Source of the DNA: Gonocerus acuteangulatus | Taxonomy: Eukaryota; Arthropoda; Insecta; Hemiptera; Coreidae | DNA length: 64,000 bases | Assembly: GCA_946811695.1 (NCBI GenBank) | Contig: OX328132.1 | Span: 93,546,538 to 93,610,537 of the forward strand | Direction: 5' to 3' | Shown here: positions 21,251 to 34,152 of the stretch, piece by piece | How positions within the stretch are numbered: the stretch's first letter is position 1 | How the letters are laid out: every line of letters begins with the position of its first letter | The notes under the pieces: model-generated | Database searches by the model: none | Seen by the model: the letters and a program-made list of their open reading frames with translations, nothing else | What the model was told of the DNA's origin: nothing | Program-made: the position numbers and the translations under genes

Positions 21251-22460
21251 CCGTCTTGTTGTGTCTCCCTCCAAAATACAGGTGGTTCAAATTTGAATAT
21301 TTATATATGGTTGACTGCACGCGCTCTCTCAGGCCCATAGGGCCGCTTTTGACAACATTTGGTATACAAATATATTCTCTATTTGAAAATGTCAATTTCA
21401 TTAACCAAGAAAGTACGATGACCGTAACACATGTTTTTTAGACGGCAATCGAGTGAAACAATCGTTTTCACGAAAATAATTGATCAACGACTTCCAAGGT
21501 GATATCAAAAGCCTATTTTAAAAATAGTTTCATAACAAGACTAAAATTTTGGTTTCATATCTGGACAAGGATGGCTTGAATTTACATTTATTCCCTCGTT
21601 TGACATTGATCCAAACTAAGATATTTTAAAATTACCTTACTTTTGATGTCAGGGAAGTATTAAAAAAAATTTAGAGTAGATAAAAAAGTTGATGGATTGA
21701 GTTGACCATTCTTTTCAAACGTTGTATATACATTCAAACGATGTATATATTCAGCCCAACGGTATGTACATTTTGGTTATGTTTAGATTCAAGGAAAAGT
21801 ATATTTGTTAACGGACAACAGCAATTTTGAAGTTGTATATTTTCTTAAATATCTCGAAAACGGTTATGAAATCGTGATTTGTATTGGTGCCAAGAGTTCT
21901 CTTTGTTGTGGTATTGTAAGGATACATTTTATTGTCAATTATTTTTTAGAATGTGCAGATCATCAGGATTCGGTCATGTGCGAATAACAAATGCGCATAA
22001 ATGGAATCTCTACAAAACAAAACGGTTCTCCCGCAGTTCCATAGCTCTGAAGAAGGCTTGCCTGTCAAGCCGAAATGCTAGCATACATATAACTCATTTC
22101 CACTCCCTTACCAACCAGCAAGGATGAATGACGGCCAGATGAAGCCGGAGAGGAATCCAGTGAAATATCGCGCAGAAAGGAGGAACAAGACCGCTGGAGG
22201 AAGATGCCGTTTGACTGTCAAAACCGATTACAGATATCGCATTAAAAATGGTATCATTCATTTTTCTATGTTAAGGGACATATTAAACGAGTACCTGCGA
22301 GCATATGAACTCGAAAACGTAGGCGTTAAGATTTTTGTTCGCTCAAAAAATCATATTTCGGTAGACAGATTCAGTTGGTTAACAAACTTGACCTTTCAAA
22401 TTAGACGAACGATTTTTGTACCGAATTTAATAAAAATCGGACCATTTTTAGCCGGCGAAT
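21251..22460 (+). repeat. Decayed TB-family modules and a second hammerhead-like motif
   Basis: Modules in order are GGTGGTTCAAATTTG (about 21280), a degenerate TA core, ATCTCGAAAACGGTT (21850), then the hammerhead-like motif at 22047-22076, then TGAACTCGAAAACGTAGGCG and GTACCGAATTTAATAAAAATC (22300-22440), the arm module. A Penelope-type piece probably interrupted an old TB-family arm. Confidence 0.5.
22047..22076 (+). ncRNA. Hammerhead-like motif, variant core
   Basis: CTGAAGA, one A, stem GGCTTG with CAAGCC (loop CCTGT), then GAAAT. It has the same layout as 17866-17898 but with CTGAAGA in place of CTGATGA. That substitution hits a core position of the hammerhead, so it is probably inactive. 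Confidence 0.35.
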
Positions 22461-22700
22461 GAGCAAACAGAAGTCCCTGTCAAACAAGCATGCCGAGAGA
22501 TGACCATTGAGTCTCGATATATTTTAGACATTGACATTGAGAATAGAGAGGGAGCAAACCCATAGTTTAATTGGGGAACAATAAAGAATGAGTTTGATGA
22601 ATGTACCAATATCCCAAAGCGGGAGAATGGCAACGGGAGAAGTGCTGAGATGGTAGCAAGAATAGGCCTTGGGATCTAGGCTGGGGAGCCGGACCTCCGG
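22461..22700. other. Intergenic, nothing recognised
   Basis: No gene or repeat noticed. Confidence 0.3.
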
Positions 22701-22704
22701 CTGG

Positions 22705-23440
22705 TGTCAGATTGGTTCAGCTTTCTCCTTTCTCCCCCTCCATCTTCAATCCCCTCAGGTATCCGCCCCTGGCTCCTGTCTACCTCTCCATCTCTAAGCC
22801 CCTTACCTCCAGGTATGCACCTTTGGCTCGTTTCTTCCTCTCCATTTCCAATTCCCTTGCCTCCACGAATTCATCGGCGATTCTCCATTCCACTTTATCT
22901 CCAATTTCCTCGCATACATCAGTGGTTCCCTCCTACCTCTTCAATTACGATCCACTCGCCTATATGAATCCATCCACCGTTACCACTGCATCTCTAAATA
23001 TCACACCAGCAGGTATCCAGGACTCGTGTCTACCTCTCCATCCCCAACCAACCATCTCCAGGTATGCACCTCTGGCTCCTTTCTGCCTCTCCATTTCCAA
23101 TTCCATCGTCAAGTATCTATCTGCGGATCCCACATTCCGTTCCATCTCTAATCCTTGTGTCTCCAAGCATCCATCCAAGGCCAACACATATAAACTGTCT
23201 ATTTCCAATCCCCTAGCCTACTGGCACGCATCACGGGCATCTTTCTACCCTTTCTTTCTCAATGCCCCGCTTCTATGTATGCATCTGTGGTTCCCGTCTA
23301 TTTCTTCGCCCCCAATTCCCTCGCCTCCGCGGATCCATCTTTTCTTGCCTACCTGTCCATCTTCGATACCATATTCGCCAAGTAATCATCTTCCTCTCGT
23401 CTACCTTCCCATTCCCAATCCGCTCGCTTTTGAGTGAGGT
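22705..23440. repeat. Pyrimidine-rich degenerate minisatellite
   Basis: Imperfect repetition of words such as TACCTCTCCATCTC, CCAGGTATGCACC, TGGCTCCTTTCTGCC and TCTCCATTTCCAATTCCC, with a period of roughly 65-75 bp over at least ten units. One strand is strongly C+T rich. The 241-codon ORF across it repeats phrases such as SISNPL and YAPLA, so it arises from the repeat. I do not call it a gene. Confidence 0.7.
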
Positions 23441-24480
23441 TAAAGAAATATTTAAATATGAACCTAATTTATCATGTCAGAAGCAACATTTAAAATTTTC
23501 TCATGACAATATATGATTGCTCGTTATCATTATGGTTATATACTTTCTATAAATGCACAACCAGGTGCCCACCTTCCCACTCACAATATATACATATAGT
23601 AACTCGGTATTACCCCATAATGCATCGACCCAGATATGAGAACATTATGTAGCCACTTCCAAACACGAAATTTCTGACGCTCGTCACGGACATCATATAA
23701 CGTATGACATAATATCATATAGTTTTTACTTTTGCTTTTTGTTTTCTTCAGTACATGACTTCCAAGCACTGATCGTTTCATATTGTGTTTATTTTCAATT
23801 GTAAACACTTCCCATTCATTTGCATTTCCAAATGCACCACATTTTTAACATCTGAGTAAACAACCACAAATTGATCCCAAGCTCTTCTTTCTTTATATCC
23901 CGGAACCTCCAACACCCGTGGCAGTTTACTTCCATGTGTTATATCCTTACTGGATTAAACCAATATATAAGATCTATATAAATATATACTATGTATGAAC
24001 ATATATTTCAAATTATATATGTTATACCGTTTTCGAGAAAACATGAAAAATACAATTTTGATAATGGGGACATTATAATGTTTTTCAAATGGTCCAAAAA
24101 ATAATAACAGACATGTGAAATTTTGGACTTTTGGATGTATTGTTAAATGTTTCGAATGAGAAATCATTACAAAACGAAAGTGTCAAACTAACATATCTAA
24201 ATATTTAACGATGAATCTGGTTTCATTCGAAAAAAACATGACCAGAACGACTTCTTAATTATTATTTGGGCTAACATAATATGTCTTCAATTTTGTAGAT
24301 GCTGAAGTGTATGCGGACACACACAGACAAAACACATAATTGTTTAATACAGAGCATCGACTGCCTGGGAAATTACTACTGGGCTATTTACAGGTTCTTT
24401 ATGGTGAAGTAGAATCTTGAAAGTCAAATTGACAAAATGGATCAACCCTCCCCCATAAGAAATACATAGTACAGTATGTA
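23441..24480. other. AT-rich stretch without gene
   Basis: No ORF with a domain. GTTTTCGAGAAAACATG near 24030 is a faint echo of the TB arm module. Confidence 0.35.
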
Positions 24481-24943
24481 CTATGTAGCAGTGTTGGGCA
24501 AAAATTATTCAGAATAATGAATAACGATTAATGAATAAATGTATTATTTTATTCATGAATGAAGAATAATTACTTTTATTCATTATTCGTTATTCTGTGG
24601 ATGAATTTTATGTTTTATTCACAAATTATTCGAATGATCAATCAGAATAAACATATTTTAGTGAATAATGATAGATTTATTATGATGTTGGCAGCCAGAA
24701 ATATGTATATATATGAGTGTTTAAGTAGGATTAATCAGTAGACCATCTAGAAATAAATAATAACGAATGATGAATAATGAATGGTGAATAACGAATAATG
24801 AATAACGAATAATTCTGTGAATACTTCATGATGTACCGTGCAAATAAGATAATTCAGTGAAGTATTCATCATTCACTAAAAATTTATTCGAATAATCATT
24901 CGAATAATAATTTATTCGAATAATGCCCAACACTGCTATGTAG
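24481..24943. mobile_element. hAT-superfamily MITE with perfect 8-bp TSD
   Basis: CTATGTAG flanks the element at 24481-24488 and 24936-24943. The inverted ends are CAGTGTTGGGCA at 24489-24500 and its exact complement at 24924-24935, a classic hAT terminus. The 447-bp interior is made of ATTATTC/GAATAAT words in both orientations and can fold extensively. No transposase is present. Confidence 0.92.
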
Positions 24944-24969
24944 TCAAGGCCGCGTCTCTAGGATTCCCT

Positions 24970-25096
24970 GTACGAGAATATATGACTATAATCACGAGCC
25001 ATCGGGAATACATCACTATAATTACGAGCCATCGGGAATATATGACTATAATCACGAGCCATCGGGAATATATGACTATAATCACGAGCCATTGGG
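24970..25096 (+). repeat. 30-bp tandem repeat, about four units
   Basis: The unit contains GACTATAATCACGAGCCATC followed by GGGAATATAT. The last units are nearly identical and the first is diverged. There are no spacers, so it is a minisatellite. Confidence 0.85.
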
Positions 25097-25901
25097 AATG
25101 TTTCCACATGATGTATTTGGATTGTCAATTTTTATGAATTTAAAAGGTTTCTGTTCATCGGGATTTGGTCTTTTGATTGAATAAAACTACATTTTATAGT
25201 TAAAATGAATTTATTTTATGACCACTGTTCGACGATTCGCTTGATGGATGTAATTAGGGGATGTTTGTGCTTTTCTAATAATGATTGTGCAATTATAATT
25301 CTGCGGCGATTGAAGGGTTTCAACTGATTATAAGCCATCGGCCCATGTCCTAAAGTTTTAACTCTGATTAAATTTCGTTGAGTCGGCCTTTGGACGTGAG
25401 TCTACGAGAAAGGAAGCGGATGGTAGAGGTGTCGAGCAACTCACTTTGAAGTATAATTACACAGCGTGGCGTGAAGTCACTGGCCCGAGAATCTAAGACT
25501 AAGTATACAGTACACAACTACCTCTCATTACTTTCTCTTTCCATATAACTAACTAAGAAGAGTCCCAATGCTCACATGGATAAAAACTATGTTATATATT
25601 CTTATTTTTTAATAGATTTGAAGCCATATTAAGGCTGTGTGTAATTGTTCTGTGTGTACAAATGTAATACTAAAAAAATGCATAATATTTTAAAGTAACC
25701 GAAATCCAAAAGATGTATTATGCCCTACATAGCAGGCTGGATATACAAACAATGTTCGTATCATGTAGGTAGAAAGGAGTCATTTTTATCCCATTAACAC
25801 AAAATACTTCGAGTAAATCAAATAGAATTGACGTTAGGTAATGAAACAGAAAAGTAGAATTAAAATTATTCGGCTGCAGCGCACGAACATTAAATGAAAC
25901 A
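25097..25901. other. Intergenic, nothing firm
   Basis: AAAACTACATTTTATAGTT near 25186 recalls the tail after the hammerhead-like motif at 17910-17940. No coding sequence is supported. Confidence 0.3.
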
Positions 25902-25990
25902 AGAAAAGTCCGACTCGCAGTGACTGCGTCATCTTAGCGCGTTTCCGTTCATATTTCTTGTGCCATTAATAAAGGAATAAAAACATTTAT
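25902..25990 (+). repeat. TB-family terminal block
   Basis: AAAAGTCCGACTCGCAGTGA, then CTGCGTCATCTTAGCGCG, TTTCCGTTCATAT and AATAAAAACATTTATTTTTG. Well preserved. Confidence 0.8.
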
Positions 25991-26029
25991 TTTTGTGTGT
26001 GTGTATTTTAAGGAGGATCATTCTATTAC

Positions 26030-26228
26030 GTGGTCGGTAGAATGGACGAAGGATTGAAGATATTTCTTTCAACTGTTATGAGCAACTTAACAAAAGAAAT
26101 GAGCCCGAATATGGACCATATTTCAACCCTGTTACCAAGTCCGGTAACAAAATCAAGTATTAAATTCATGAACGATAGTTTTCGTCTTAAAAAAAGTCAA
26201 AGTAAAATAGAAGAAGTGTTTCCAGTAA
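26030..26228 (+). CDS. Candidate internal exon, unknown protein
   Basis: An open stretch encodes a fairly ordinary-looking polypeptide (segments such as KIFLSTVMSNLTKEM and STLLPSPVTKSSIKF) and ends at AG|GTAATG, a plausible splice donor; the stop codon lies right after the donor. Possible acceptors are TTTTAAG and GGTCGGTAG just upstream. It follows a TB terminal block and a GT-rich tract, so it may equally be a chance ORF. No domain recognised. Low confidence. Confidence 0.25.
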
Positions 26229-26469
26229 GGTAATGTGAAGCCATTACACCACGGTGATATTAGGTTTTACACGTTCAACTCTGCTCTATCTTTATACAAC
26301 GTTTCGACACGCTCACTTCGAACATGTTTTTCTAATTTGAGTTCAAAAGTGATTAGGATAAAGGAGAAGATTGTTTTTATTGCTTTACTAAAACTCTAAG
26401 TCTAGCATATAGTTTCTAAAAGTCAACGCTAAAAAAGATATTTATCTGAATATTGAATTTAAAAAAAAA

Positions 26470-26560
26470 AAAAAAACGATTTGCAAGAACTGAGTCATCT
26501 TAGCGTGTTATTTAAGCTTAAGTTTAATTTAGAAGCTTGGAGTAAAACAGTTAATTTTTT
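26470..26560 (+). repeat. TB-family terminal block (diverged)
   Basis: ACGATTTGCAAGAACTGAG, TCATCTTAGCGTG, AGAAGCTTGGAGTAAAACAG and TTAATTTTTTGG follow the consensus order. Confidence 0.6.
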
Positions 26561-27600
26561 GGGGGGTTACTCGTGAAAAATCTCTCTGGTGTAAACTGGC
26601 TTAGCAGCAATTATTTACATAATTTTTCTTTTGACTTGAAAAAATTTTTCTTGACTCTTGTGTTGTCTCTATCTAATATAGTTTAGCATTATTTGAAAAA
26701 GAAAAAGTACGCATTACGTACAAAAAATCTAGGCACACCCGCCAGTTGTTAGCGTCAACGGAATATAAATAATTACATCGATATTACTTGAGTTATTATA
26801 TTTAGTTAACAATTTTATATGTATTATTGGTCTTGTTACCAAATTAGTGAATAACTTCTATGTGAGCAAAACGCCCGACATGCAGGAATAACGTAGCAAA
26901 TGTTTCTACCCGTGGTCTAATTTGATAAGCACAGAATAGTGACTCCCACGCAATATTTTGGTTTCAAATTGCCTGCCTGGCATATTTGGTATATTGATAA
27001 ACAAATTCTACATAAATAAATTTAATATAACCTATGAAACACTCAAGAATCTGATGAATAAGTTGTTATTGATTCCTCAGGTGCACACTTGTCTGAAATA
27101 TCAAAGAGAAACGAGATTTTTGGCAGTAAAGTGCTTCCTATGAGTGTCAGCGAACTTATACGTCTTTTGCAAACAAAAAATCTTGTAAAATAACGTTTTC
27201 TTTTTACTAATTATTTATACTGGTAAACTCATTATTCGGTGGGGCGATGTCAATCGGAGAAATAATTGCTTGAAACTTTAAAGTTGATAGTTTTTCTTTT
27301 TGAACGGGTTTTTATATCTGTTTACCTAACGTTTTAATTGGTCGTTGTTGTTTTTTTAATTGCATTTAACAGTAAAATGAGTCTTTTAATAAAGTAAGTC
27401 AAATTTGAAATTGTGTTATAGTGATTCCAAGAGCGAACGGTGTGACAGTGTATTATAGGAGAGCAATTTCAGCTTAGGATTTTCAGCTTGTCAGTTTCCT
27501 GTTGTGGCGCCTTAAATCCATTTTCTCTTCGATATATTTTTTTTTTTTCAAGAAATATCAACCCCCACCAATAACTGCTACTATTCCTTTACTACTAGAT
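26561..27600. other. Non-coding stretch
   Basis: GGCGATGTCAATCGGAGAAA near 27242 is a copy of the TB arm module. Nothing else is recognised. Confidence 0.4.
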
Positions 27601-27603
27601 ATG

Positions 27604-27646
27604 AACGGAACCGTGCTAAGATGACGTAGTTACTGCGAGTCGGAAT
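27604..27646 (-). repeat. TB-family terminal block
   Basis: GGAACCGTGCTAAGATGACG followed by TAGTTACTGCGAGTCGGA, reverse orientation. Confidence 0.7.
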
Positions 27647-28247
27647 TATATGAAATGCTTTCATAGGACTCTCCTCGTACCTATAGAAAGTACACGTAAC
27701 AGTTATTATTCCAGGAATATCACCAAAAAGCTGTGTGTGCGGATTCAAGTGCATAGAGACCTTGATCATTCGTTTAAGCCAATATATTTCTGTAGCAAAT
27801 TTCATGAACATCGGGCCATTATTGAGGCTCCTTATAAACACACATAAATTAATATGCATACATCTATGTATATTAGGGTGGCCCTCAGCTATAGGGAATT
27901 TTTTTGAAAGTCAAAATGTTGCTGGTGCCACCCCCCCCCCCCCCCAATTCTGTTCCAATCAACAAAAAAACTATCTGTGCAAAATTTCAGGGCAATCGGA
28001 TAACTGCTAGGCGACCCGCAAACGATTTGCAATGGAAACATAGTATACGCAGCGATTAATTCCGTTAAAAAGGGATATACTGTTCTATCTCAATCATATT
28101 CTCAAAACAAAAATTACGTAGTTATATCAAGGCGACCCCAGAAATTGTTTAAAATCATTCTAAATCAAATATCTCAGAAGTTGATTCTAAAATTTTTTGG
28201 TGTAAGATAAAAAAATTAAAAAAATATGAAAATTTTACTAATGCACA

Positions 28248-28615
28248 CTAGGGTGGCACTTAGCCATAGTGATTTTTTTAAAGTCAAAATTTTGCTGCAC
28301 ACAACCCCCAATTCTGTTTCAATCAACAAAAATATGTCTTGTGTTGTGTTCTCTGCAAAATTATAGCACAATCGGACAACTACTAGGCGACCCTCAAAAG
28401 CTTTGCAATTGAAACATATTATAAGCAACGATTCATTCCATTAAAAAGGGATATACTGTTCTATTTCAATCCGTTTCTTATTGCAATTTATGTAGTTACA
28501 TCCAGGCTACTCAAGAAATTGTTTTAAATCATTCTGAATCATATATCTCAAAATTTAATTCTAAAAAGTTCAGGGATAACATGAAACAATATATTAGTTT
28601 TTTAATAATGCACAT
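28248..28615. repeat. Second tandem copy of the transposon terminus
   Basis: It follows the order of 27872-28247: TAGGGTGGCAC, AATTCTGTTTCAATCAACAA, CTAGGCGACCC, AAAAAGGGATATACTGTTCT, TCATTCTGAATC. Identity is perhaps 75-80%, so the duplication is old. Confidence 0.8.
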
Positions 28616-28731
28616 AAATTTTATAAGACAACCGCATTTTTATTAAAAACAAAAATGTCTATAGAAACTAGGCATAACGTGAACAATAAAAAAATACAAA
28701 TATTGAATTTTATGTTTTTCTAAGGGAGGAT

Positions 28732-29517
28732 TTAGTAGCAGTCGGGGTTTTTTCCGGCCCCCGGCAAAGATCTGCAAAACAAATTGTTTCTCATTTTCAA
28801 CTTTTGTGAGAATTTATTGTAATCCTGCTTGAGTTTGACGCCTCTTTCAGCAACGTCATTCACAACAACTATCTTCTCAAGTTTTTCAATTCCACTCTTG
28901 TAACCTGGATCATCCTTCCATGTTGAAGGATCCTTGTCGAGGAAATCGGCGCTGATTGAAAATCTCATGAAGAAATGTTTTTTATCAGGTGTTACAAAAG
29001 TTGAAAAATCGATTTTTGTGAAGAAAGAAAAATCATTTTGTTGGAGTACGTTCCTCTTTAGTTGATTTTTTCTTCTTCCTCTTCTTCAGCATTGTCTGCT
29101 TTCAGCATAACTTGAGCTATATTTGCCTTAACCACTGTTGGAACATTGGCATCAAATAAGGATATAAGGAAGGTCATCATCTACGGTTTCGGGAACTAAG
29201 TATCAGAGAGGATTGGAAATTGTTTTTGCGGCAGCCTTACTGATTTCTGGATCAATATCCTGATAATGTATCAGTTGATGCATTAATAGAAAGTCATGAT
29301 ATGGTGCTTCAAATGGGTCTGATGATAGAAACCAGGCTCGAACGTACCCTCGCGCAAGAAAAATACATATTCTACTTAAAGTATTTTTCTCGCTATGAGA
29401 TAACTGAAATTGGTTTAGGAACAGGTACATTTTGAATGCATAAATCGCCTTTGCCTTCCACCTAGCATGACTTACAGCTCCTGGTAGACGAAACGATACT
29501 CCTTTCTTCCCGTGCAA
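28732..29517 (-). pseudogene. Transposase-like protein, C-terminal fragments
   Basis: Three pieces in different frames read in order on the minus strand. The first is 29517-29203 (contains ARWKAKAIYAFKMYLF, then RAWFLSSDPFEAPYHDFLL). A short middle piece near 29160-29080 contains SLFDANVPTVVKANIAQVML. The third is 28968-28732 (contains VVVNDVAERGVKLKQDYN). This order and these phrases are familiar from a poorly named protein family repeated across arthropod and cnidarian genomes; I cannot name its transposase class with certainty. At least two frame breaks separate the pieces, and only about 350 bp lie between the first piece and the element's end, so the N-terminal half is missing. It is non-functional. 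Confidence 0.6.
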
Positions 29518-29876
29518 AAGAGGGCGTTTTCAGGAAGCTGGAATAGACTTGATTGTTTATCTTTTTATTCAACATTAACAAGAACACGACTAATTTAATT
29601 TCCATTACTAGTACTTACTTGCTCAAAAGTGATTAAAAAATAAAATAACTATAAATAAACAAAAATAACAAATATTATCAAATAACAAAAATTATCTGAA
29701 AAAATTACTTTCGGAAGAAAATGTCAATATTTCCAGGTCTTTGCGGGTCGCCTCGGAGTTGTTCGATTTAGCTAAAATGTTGCACAGATCGTTATTTTGT
29801 TGATTGGAACAAGGTAGGGGGGTGGGAGGTCAACTTTAAGAAAGTTGGAAAATATGGGTGACCCTAATGTATGTAT

Positions 29877-30583
29877 GTCTATATACATAGATTAATGCAT
29901 AAATAGATATATATACATACATACATAAAAAGATGAGCCATAGATATTTTTGTAACCTATGTTTTCAGGGATTTTTTTCTCCTAAAAACCTGAATAACAC
30001 AAGAAATGAGACAAATTGACCAATAAAACTTGTTTAAGAAGAGATTTAGAAAGAGGAATCGGCAAGAAAAGTATAATTAGTTGCAGTTCCAATAATGAAT
30101 GTATTCTGGGAATGTATTTATGTTGATACGAAGCCAACATAAGGAGAACCTTCCACTTCAAGGACGTAACAGAAGCGAGAGAGATGCAATTGTTGCCTTG
30201 AAAAAAATAAAAATCAATAACATGTACCTCTAGTGGAAATTACTCATACATGAAATATAACAAACCATTTACATTTATTGTGAATATAATTTGGAGACAT
30301 TTTTTTTAAGTAAATTAAATTATTTCGTTTAGGTTTTTATATTTAATGAATATTTTCTTTTAAATGTCCTAAAACTGTCGGTTTAGTTTTATTGCGTGGT
30401 AGGGAAGTACGGCGGCCACGTTTTGGTGAATTCGAGCTTTTTCCGGATTTTAATGAGCTTGGTCAATGGGATCGCCAGCGTAAAATCTTCTTTCTTTCTA
30501 TGATTTCCCATAAAATAACATTTGATTTAATCACTCCTTTCTATTTAATTGTAAATATTCTAATTTACTTCTAGAGTGGCTGT
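29877..30583. other. Intergenic stretch
   Basis: Short TATA-rich run near 29880-29930, otherwise no repeat or gene. The reading at 30392-30574 contains FGEFELFPDFNELGQWDRQR but has no supporting signals. Confidence 0.3.
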
Positions 30584-31389
30584 GGCTAATCACGGTAATT
30601 AATTAACGGTTCGACAGGCGCTGGAAGCTGCCCTTGGCCCTCTCAACTGCCTGCATCCACTCATCTCGGTCAGTAGCAAGTCTGCTGGACACTCCAACCA
30701 TCCTAAGGTCTTCAGCCACCGAGTCTTTCCACCTTCCCTTAGGTCTTCCTCTTGCTCTGGCTCCATCTGGGGTTCCGTAGTATAATAACTTGCTTGATCT
30801 GTTACCGTCCATCCTTATAACATGACCCAACCATTTAAGGCGCTGAATTCGCACAAAATGGGAGACTTTTAGATCCTCGAATAAATCATATATCTCTTTA
30901 TTCCTTCTCATTCGATATACCCCATTTTCCTTAATTGGTCCCATTATGCGTCTCAGCACCTTTCTCTCGAATCTATCAATCTTTTCCGATAGATTTTTGC
31001 GTAGGGTCCAGGTTGCACAGGCATATGTTAGGACAGGTCGGATGATAGTTTTATAGAGGACTATTTTTGCAGTGCGGCTTAACAGTTTGCTCCGGAGGAT
31101 ACTTCTTAGGGCGAAATATGTTTTATTAGCCCCCATTATTCGATTCTGAACTTCCTCCTCTTCGTCCGTCCGATCATTGACAATGGAGCTAAGATACTTG
31201 AAACTGAACACACATTGGAAGGTATAGTTTCCCACTACATATTGCTTTGTCGGGTTTAGAGGCTTTTTCTTTCTGAGGACCATAACCTTTGTTTTTTCTT
31301 CATTTATAGACAGGCCCAATCTTGCCGCTTCTCTTTCCAACCCTTCACAGTTTTCCTTTATGGTCTTGAGAGACAGGCTAATCACGGTA
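30584..31389 (-). mobile_element. 5'-truncated RTE-like LINE with 14-bp TSD
   Basis: GGCTAATCACGGTA occurs exactly at 30584-30597 and 31376-31389 and brackets a minus-strand LINE fragment. The stop codon is followed almost at once by TTAATTAATT and the TSD, so the 3' UTR is nearly absent, as in RTE-type elements with short A/T tails. The 5' truncation is typical of target-primed reverse transcription. Confidence 0.9.
30603..31385 (-). pseudogene. LINE reverse transcriptase, thumb and C-terminal part
   Basis: It encodes about 257 residues of LINE sequence: the segment after the RT active site (GLSINEEKTKVMVL), a FERKVLRRIMGP stretch, and the C-terminal block WLGHVIRMDG, then ARGRPKGRWKDSVAEDL. 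The catalytic YADD box lies upstream of the truncation and is absent, so it cannot encode an enzyme. The frame is uninterrupted, which suggests a fairly recent insertion. The apparent ATG falls at the truncation junction and has no meaning as a start. The WLGH..RGRP layout is shared with the next element at 32062-33654; both are probably of the RTE clade or a close relative. Confidence 0.85.
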
Positions 31390-31654
31390 GCTGTGTCTAA
31401 TCATGATGGCATAAAGATATGTTTATTTCTAATTCTCCTATCTATATAACCTTCCTCATACTGCTACAACTGAAGTTATCATTTATTTCTTATTTTATAG
31501 CAAAGATTTTACCCACGAGAGAATGTAATGTTATTCACCATGAAGTACTTACTACAATGGACAAAAAATTAGAGAGCTACGTATCGATTGATACACAAGC
31601 TTTCTGTAACATTGAAAATTACAAAAGAATTGTTTTCAATTATTAAATCTATCA

Positions 31655-31680
31655 TGTTCATATATATATATATATATAGC
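31655..31680. repeat. (TA)n with an adjoining TB arm module
   Basis: A short TA run is followed by GACAAATGAATCGATTTTAA, ATGAAATGTGCTAC and GTTCTTTAACCAGCAGAAT (to about 31790), a diverged arm module. Confidence 0.6.
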
Positions 31681-31904
31681 TGACTGACAAATGAATCGAT
31701 TTTAATGAAATGTGCTACAAAAATAAGTTCTTTAACCAGCAGAATACGTTCAACGGAGGATGTAAGTAAGGCTTACGTTTTTGGGTTACTAGGCTTCCAG
31801 GAACACATTTTAAAGGTAATTTGACTTGCGGAATATAATGAAACCATTTGCAAGTCCATATCTATAACGTTTGTGAAGGAAAGTTGAAAAAAATAGATTT
31901 TATA

Positions 31905-33655
<1,751 letters not shown>

Positions 33656-33816
33656 TCATATATATATATATATATATTTATTTATATATATCGAAACCGG
33701 TTGAAAAATCGTAGTAAATGTAAAACATCAATTCGAAAGCTTATTAAATTTCCTACAATTACGGTTATCACGAAAGATCAAGACAAGCATTAACTTTATC
33801 CATGCTAAGATTTCCA
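33656..33816. repeat. TA tract and TB arm module
   Basis: The TA tract is followed by ATCGAAACCGGTTGAAAAATC and CGAAAGCTTATTAAATTTCC, the arm module also found at 19815-19900. Confidence 0.6.
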
Positions 33817-33878
33817 AATTAAACTAGGGATAAGACCGGAAACGCGCTAAGATGACGCAGATCCTGCGAGTCGGCCTT
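33817..33878 (-). repeat. TB-family terminal block
   Basis: AAACTAGGGATAAGACCGGAA, then CGCGCTAAGATGACGCAG and CCTGCGAGTCGG, reverse orientation. With the module before it, it makes a right arm end as at 20307-20360. Confidence 0.8.
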
Positions 33879-34152
33879 GCCTGTATTGACACATGTAACG
33901 ATTTGAAACAACCAAACACTATAGCACTTCCTTCTCAAATGTAATAATTTACTTAGATGTGTAAAAAATCGTTCATAGTGTTGTATTTCACTCAGCAGTC
34001 GTTAAGGGAGATGCAGACATTTTTATTCTTTCGCTACAGTATATGACGTATTATAAAATAATCCGGCTAGTTTAGGTTCTCTGACTGTCTTCGTTGGAAA
34101 AAAAGTAAAGCCGACGGTAGAAAAAGATTACTAACCCTAGTCCCGTAAGTGT

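Larger units (their letters stand above)
27864..29876 (-). mobile_element. Decayed DNA transposon with duplicated terminus
   Basis: Inverted ends ATTAGGGTGGCCC (27872) and the complement of GGGTGACCCTAAT (ends 29868) continue inward with matching words (CAATCAACAAAA, GGCGACCCGCAAA). Flanks CTATGTAT (27864-27871) and GTATGTAT (29869-29876) agree at 7 of 8 positions, suggesting an 8-bp duplication, although this is TATG-rich DNA. The left terminal ~375 bp is present twice in tandem (27872-28247 and 28248-28615). Transposase-like fragments lie on the minus strand between the ends. Confidence 0.7.

Noticed and set aside
22704..23516. Serine/proline-rich ORFs of 84-241 codons
   Set aside because: They arise from a degenerate minisatellite; residues repeat with the DNA period and no start or splice context is seen.
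24970..25096. CRISPR-like direct repeats of 30 bp
   Set aside because: The units abut without spacers and the genome is eukaryotic; this is a minisatellite.
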